DNA of 64,000 nt, from positions 1-64,000 of the forward strand of contig JAKLJY010000030.1 in assembly GCA_023150895.1 (NCBI GenBank), read 5' to 3'. The notes beneath the pieces were generated by a model. That model was not told the origin of the DNA. It worked only from the letters and a program-made list of their open reading frames with translations, and did no database searches. The position numbers were made by a program, and so were the translations under genes. Shown piece by piece: positions 60,155 through 64,000 of this stretch (position 1 is its first letter; the number at the start of each line of letters is the position of its first letter). Source of the DNA: Myxococcota bacterium (GTDB lineage: Bacteria > Myxococcota_A > Bradymonadia > UBA7976 > UBA1532).

Positions 60155-60645
60155 CGACTGTTCTCGCCTCCGGCCTTCTCGCGCTCGCCGGCCTGCTCGC
60201 CGCCCCGCCGGTCGCCCCCAAGTTCCCGAGCTCCGACGTCGTGCCGCCGGTGACGAAGGCGGCCGACGGCTCGACCCTGCTCGAGCTGCATCAGCTCGTG
60301 TGCGTGTTCCAGGAGGGCGAGCCGGACGCCCTGCCTTACACCGCGAAGACGCCGGCCGAGTGCGAACGGGTGAACCGCGCTTCGGCGGACAAGCGTAAGA
60401 AGTCGTTCAAACGACTCCGGATCCGCGCCGGCAAGTACATTTTGCGGGTCGTGAACACCAACGTGCCGTGGCCGACGGCCTTCGACCTGCGCGGCGAGCG
60501 CGACGTGGCGCTGCCGACGGCGGTCGCCAGCGAGATCCAGCCGGGCACGGGCAAGGAGATCAAGGTCACGCTGGAGCCCGGGCAGTACGTCTACACCGAT
60601 CCCGTCTCGAAGACGGCGACCTACGAACTGCTCGTCGAGCGCTGA
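60151..60645 (+). CDS. Small secreted cupredoxin-like protein
   Basis: The 164-residue protein has a signal peptide (ending near LLAAPPVA, residue 22) and a beta-sandwich with RLRIRAGKYILRVVNTNVPW and GKEIKVTLEPGQYVYTDP, an arrangement resembling cupredoxins. No full set of copper ligands (Cys with two His) is evident, so the fold may be used only for binding. Its start overlaps the stop of the HEAT-like gene, making it the third gene of the metalloprotease operon. Confidence 0.7.
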   Translation: MTTVLASGLLALAGLLAAPPVAPKFPSSDVVPPVTKAADGSTLLELHQLVCVFQEGEPDALPYTAKTPAECERVNRASADKRKKSFKRLRIRAGKYILRVVNTNVPWPTAFDLRGERDVALPTAVASEIQPGTGKEIKVTLEPGQYVYTDPVSKTATYELLVER

Positions 60646-60663
60646 GCGCGGGCGTCCGCGGCG

Positions 60664-61398
60664 TCAGGGCCGGCGGGCGACGAGCACGACGGGCGCGTAA
60701 CCGTCCTCGACCTCGCGGGGCTCGACCCGGGCGTCGAAACCGACCTCGGCGAGCAATTCGAGCCAGACCGCCCGGGGGAAGAGGCCCTGCACGTGCTGAT
60801 CGTGCAGCGCGCGCATCTCGCGTCCGTCGAAGTAGAGGCCCCCGTAGTCGACGATGAAGGTCTCGTCGTCGGGGTCCGGATCGCGGCTCCACTCGACGAA
60901 CTCGAGACCGCGGCCGCCGACGTGCCGGGAGATGGGCTCGACGCCGGGCACGAGGTCCTCGCGGAAGTGGTCGGGCACGAAGAGGGCGACGCCGCCCGGG
61001 CGCGTGTGCTCGAACGCGGTGCGCAGCGCCGCCCGCAGGTCGTCGCGCGTCGCCATGTAGCCGATCGCGTCGTGGATGAAGACGGCATCGAACGTCCGCC
61101 CGAGGCGCAGGGTGCGCATGTCGCCCTGTGCGTGAATGCAGTCCGGGTTCTGCGCGCGGCTGCGGTCGAGCATGGCCTCCGAGACGTCGGAGAGGGTGCA
61201 GTCGAAGCGGCGGCGCAGGTACCAGGCGTTGTTGCCCGCGCCGGCCCCGAGCTCGAGCAGCGAAGGACGGGCCGCCGCGTCGGACGGCAAGCCGAGGGCG
61301 GCCCGGAGCCAGTCCCCATACTCGGTCGCCTCGTCTTCGTGTTCGTCGCGCGGGTCGAGCAGGTCGTAACAGTCGGACAGGTCGTCGTAGAGTCGCAT
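60664..61398 (-). CDS. SAM-dependent methyltransferase (class I)
   Basis: The 244-residue protein has motif I LLELGAGAGNN and motif II/III FDAVFIHDAIGYM of Rossmann-type methyltransferases. The first part (LYDDLSDCYDLLDPRDEHEDE) is typical of small-molecule methyltransferases. Substrate is unknown. It is divergent from the SDR gene, 65 nt away. Confidence 0.88.
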   Translation of the reverse strand: MRLYDDLSDCYDLLDPRDEHEDEATEYGDWLRAALGLPSDAAARPSLLELGAGAGNNAWYLRRRFDCTLSDVSEAMLDRSRAQNPDCIHAQGDMRTLRLGRTFDAVFIHDAIGYMATRDDLRAALRTAFEHTRPGGVALFVPDHFREDLVPGVEPISRHVGGRGLEFVEWSRDPDPDDETFIVDYGGLYFDGREMRALHDQHVQGLFPRAVWLELLAEVGFDARVEPREVEDGYAPVVLVARRP

Positions 61399-61463
61399 GG
61401 GGTGACGATGCCGAACACCCGCCCGCCGTTGCCAACCCGCCGCACGACGGCTACAACCCGCGC

Positions 61464-62258
61464 ATGCACGACACCCACAGCACCTCCACCGTCGGTCATG
61501 CCGTCGTCACCGGGGCCTCGTCCGGCATCGGCGAGGCGGTCGCGCGGGCCCTCGCCGCCCGCGGCTATGCGCTGACCCTGGTGGCCCGCCGCGCCGAGCT
61601 CCTCGACGGGCTCCGGGCGTCTTTGAACACGCCCGTCCGCGTCTTCGCTCGCGACCTGAGCGACAGTGACCACGCCGCGGCGTTCCTGCCGGAGGCCGAG
61701 GCGGCCAATGGCCCCGTGGACGTGCTGGTGAACAACGCCGGCGTGCAGTACCTGGGTGCGTTTGCGGAGTTCGACCCCGCCGACGGCGAGCGCCTTCTGC
61801 GCCTCAACGTCTTCACGCCGCTCCGGCTGACGCGGGCGGTGCTGCCCGGCATGCTCTCGCGCGGGCGGGGCGCCATCGTGGACATCGCCTCGCTCGCCGC
61901 CATCGCGCCGACCCCGTACATGGGCTATTACAACGCCTCCAAGGCGGCACTGGCGGCCGCGTCCGAGTCGTTGCGGGCGGAGGTGGCCGGCCGCGGCGTG
62001 CACGTCGTGACGGTCTACCCGGGCCCCGTGGACACGGCCATGGGACAGGCCGGTTACGCCGCCTACGGCGACAGCGTCGCGGTCAAGGCCACGCCCATGG
62101 GCACCCCCGAGGTCATGGCCACGCAGATCATCCAGGCGATCGACGACCGGATCGACCGGGTCATCTATCCCAAGGCCTACTGGGCGGCGCGGTGGTTCCC
62201 CGGCACGACGCGGTGGTTTCTCGACCGCTTCACGCCGCGGCCCGCCCCCAAGCGCTGA
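61464..62258 (+). CDS. Short-chain dehydrogenase/reductase
   Basis: The 264-residue protein has the SDR glycine motif TGASSGIG, NNAG, a catalytic Ser (DIASLAA) and YYNASK. The pattern is that of classical SDRs using NAD(P)H to reduce carbonyl or oxidise alcohol groups. The C-terminus contains a hydrophobic or amphipathic patch (AYWAARWFPGTTRWF), suggesting membrane or lipid association. The substrate is unknown. Confidence 0.9.
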   Translation: MHDTHSTSTVGHAVVTGASSGIGEAVARALAARGYALTLVARRAELLDGLRASLNTPVRVFARDLSDSDHAAAFLPEAEAANGPVDVLVNNAGVQYLGAFAEFDPADGERLLRLNVFTPLRLTRAVLPGMLSRGRGAIVDIASLAAIAPTPYMGYYNASKAALAAASESLRAEVAGRGVHVVTVYPGPVDTAMGQAGYAAYGDSVAVKATPMGTPEVMATQIIQAIDDRIDRVIYPKAYWAARWFPGTTRWFLDRFTPRPAPKR

Positions 62259-62268
62259 GCGCCTGCGC

Positions 62269-63699
62269 TCACTCGTCCGTCGGGCGCCGGGGCCGCGGGC
62301 GGGGCGTCGGGGCGGGTCCGAGGGGTTCCGCCGCGCGGCGCGCGACGTAGGCCTCGTGGAAGGCGCCGATCTTCGAGACGACCGTCTCGATCTGCACCGG
62401 GGGCGGCAGGATCGTCGTGCGGAAGTGCCACGTCTCGGCCGCCTGTCCGAAGCCGGTGCCGGGCACGAGACAGATGCCCGTCTCCTCGAGCAGATCCATG
62501 CAGTATTCTTCGTCCGTCACGCCCGGCGGCAGGGCAATGCTCGGGAAGGCGTACATCGCCCCGGTGATCGGGTTGCAGCGGATGCCCGGGACGGCGTTGA
62601 GCCCCGCGGCGAGCACGCGGGCTTTGTGGCGGAGCCCATCGAGGATTTCGCGCCGCTCGCGGTCGTAGACCGGAAAGCTCGGATCGCCGGGCTTCGGCGG
62701 GCGGACCATCAGGTACGTGACGATCTGCCCGACCGAGTTGGCGCACAGACTGACCGACTGCAGCTTCGTGAGCTCGGCACGGACGTCCTCGGGCACGTTG
62801 CGCAGCTCGACATAGCCCCCCCGGTGCCCGCACTCGCCCAGGAAGCCCTTGGAGACGGAGTGGAAGCTGAACAGCGAGACGTCCTGCAGGCCGCGGTCCT
62901 CGAGCACCTGGGCGAACGAGACGAAGCGGTCGCCCGGAACGTAGAGGTTCTCCTGGTAGACCTCGTCGGCGAGCACGGTGAGGCCGTGCTTGGCGGCGAA
63001 CCCGAGCACCATGCCGATGTTCGTCTCGTGCAGCACCGCCCCCGTGGGGTTGCCCGGGTTGATGACCACGATGGCCCGCGGACGGACACCCCGTTCGCGC
63101 GCCCCGGCGTAGGCCCGCTCGAGCGTCTCGCGGGAGAGCTCCCATCCCGAGCGTTCGTCGAGCGCGTAGGGCACGAGCGCCCCGCCGTAGAGCGTAATCG
63201 TCGCCGAGTAGAGGGGGTACTGCGGGATGGGCACCATGATGCCGTCCCGCGCGTCGTCGATGAGCAGCCGCAGGACGGACTGCGCCGCCTTGCTCGCCCC
63301 GTCCGTCAGATAGATCGCCTCGGGATCGGCGGCGATGCCGTCCCGGCGCCGGATGAACTCGGCGACGGCTTCGCGGACGAACGCATAGCCCCGGCTGTCG
63401 GTGTACGCCCCGAGGCCATGGCGTGAGCCCGCGAGCACCTGCCGCGAGACCTCGACCGCGTCGGCGGGGAAGCTCTCGGGGGGCAGGCGGTCGAGCAGCT
63501 CGGGGTACTCGCACAGGGCGAGCACTTGGCGGACCCAGGTGAGGGGCCGTTGCCCGAGCGCCTGCGGGTTGCCGATGTTGCAATAGATGATCGCCCGCCC
63601 CGCGCGCTCGAGCGCCTGGGCTCGGGCCACGATGGGCCCCCGCACCGCATACTGCGTCTCGCGCACGGCGCGGCCGATGTCTTCGACCTTCATCGTCAT
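62269..63699 (-). CDS. Alanine aminotransferase-like PLP enzyme
   Basis: The 476-residue protein has the fold-type I aminotransferase layout and close text to eukaryotic-type alanine aminotransferases: NIGNPQALGQRPLTWVRQVL, VINPGNPTGAVL, DEVYQENLY, and the PLP Lys in SVSKGFLGECG (Lys 284). It would interconvert alanine + 2-oxoglutarate and pyruvate + glutamate. It is larger than the AlaA/AspC type of bacterial enzymes. It is convergent with the SDR gene. Pyruvate is also the substrate of PPDK elsewhere in this window, but they are not linked genetically. Confidence 0.93.
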   Translation of the reverse strand: MTMKVEDIGRAVRETQYAVRGPIVARAQALERAGRAIIYCNIGNPQALGQRPLTWVRQVLALCEYPELLDRLPPESFPADAVEVSRQVLAGSRHGLGAYTDSRGYAFVREAVAEFIRRRDGIAADPEAIYLTDGASKAAQSVLRLLIDDARDGIMVPIPQYPLYSATITLYGGALVPYALDERSGWELSRETLERAYAGARERGVRPRAIVVINPGNPTGAVLHETNIGMVLGFAAKHGLTVLADEVYQENLYVPGDRFVSFAQVLEDRGLQDVSLFSFHSVSKGFLGECGHRGGYVELRNVPEDVRAELTKLQSVSLCANSVGQIVTYLMVRPPKPGDPSFPVYDRERREILDGLRHKARVLAAGLNAVPGIRCNPITGAMYAFPSIALPPGVTDEEYCMDLLEETGICLVPGTGFGQAAETWHFRTTILPPPVQIETVVSKIGAFHEAYVARRAAEPLGPAPTPRPRPRRPTDE

Positions 63700-63787
63700 G
63701 CGCCGCTTCTATCATGGTTCCCGGCGCGGTGCCCGATCGGCGGGTCGCGGGTGAACGCGGCGGGCGAGGGAGAACCCGCCGGCGCGC

Positions 63788-64000
63788 TCAGGGGCAGGGC
63801 ACGAGGGCGAGCAGGCGAGCCTCGAGGGCGTCGACGTCGAGATCGGCCCCGTCACCCGCCGCAATCGCGACCATCGAGTCGGCGGCGGCGGCGTCCCGGA
63901 CGCGGATCGCGCGGTCGAGGGCCTGCGTCCAGATGCCGATGAACGCCCAGTGCGCCGCCCGAGCCTCACCCTCCGCCCCCACGAATGCGCGCAGGCGGGT
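63788..64000 (-). CDS. C-terminal end of a protein of unknown function (runs off right edge)
   Basis: The minus strand stays open from the window edge to a stop at 63788, giving at least 70 residues (for example HWAFIGIWTQALDRAIRVRD and DVDALEARLLALVPCP). Helical character is predicted. There is no start in view and the family cannot be judged. Confidence 0.5.
   Translation of the reverse strand, partial: TRLRAFVGAEGEARAAHWAFIGIWTQALDRAIRVRDAAAADSMVAIAAGDGADLDVDALEARLLALVPCP

Overview
The window is about 64 kb of very GC-rich bacterial DNA. It most likely comes from a member of the Myxococcota (former Deltaproteobacteria). The indicators are two DUF2330 proteins ending in MYXO-CTERM-like tails, Ser/Thr kinases with the HRDVSP catalytic loop plus a DUF4388 tail, thrombospondin type 3 repeat proteins, Cys-rich lipoproteins and many secreted proteins of unknown function. 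I saw no rRNA, tRNA or CRISPR array.

1-11.6 kb is a divergent extracellular-electron-transfer locus. On the minus strand lie a 22-heme CxxCH/CxxxxCH lipoprotein and the start of a collagen-like lipoprotein. On the plus strand one tightly packed series encodes an 8-heme lipoprotein with an N-terminal collagen-like stretch, an outer-membrane beta-barrel, a 13-heme cytochrome, a membrane-anchored NapC/NirT-like cytochrome with 30 CxxCH motifs, and pyruvate phosphate dikinase, whose start overlaps the preceding stop. Together the cytochromes carry 73 heme-binding motifs; with the barrel they could form a path from the quinone pool to the cell exterior.

11.6-23.8 kb holds a short repeat cluster, a Uma2 nuclease-like gene, a jelly-roll lipoprotein, the DUF2330/MYXO-CTERM pair, a membrane protein, a lipid acyltransferase, and an operon of MarR regulator, cytochrome c'-like lipoprotein, Hsp70-like ATPase and HEAT-repeat protein.

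23.8-32.5 kb is an iron locus: a HemS-like protein, a di-heme oxidoreductase (DUF1111), an imelysin, a porin, a Bfd-type ferredoxin and bacterioferritin. Three similar palindromes resembling Fur boxes lie in the two divergent promoter regions. About 1 kb (30946-31991) has no convincing gene.

32.5-43.2 kb has a Phd/VapC-type toxin-antitoxin pair with an operator over its promoter, a Ser/Thr kinase with a Zn-ribbon, a VOC protein, a hotdog thioesterase, a subtilisin-like protease and a long TSP3-repeat protein. The TSP3 stop codon lies in the terminal inverted repeat of a 186-bp MITE-like element. A related element sits inside a Uma2 gene and breaks it.

43.2-64 kb contains a polysaccharide operon (FAD oxidoreductase, GT2, polysaccharide deacetylase), another Uma2 gene with heptad repeats, a secreted lipoprotein, a two-gene AAA ATPase + TOPRIM-like DUF4276 module (candidate defence system), two divergent Ser/Thr kinases, a zinc metalloprotease operon, a methyltransferase, an SDR, an alanine aminotransferase-like enzyme and a partial gene at the right edge.
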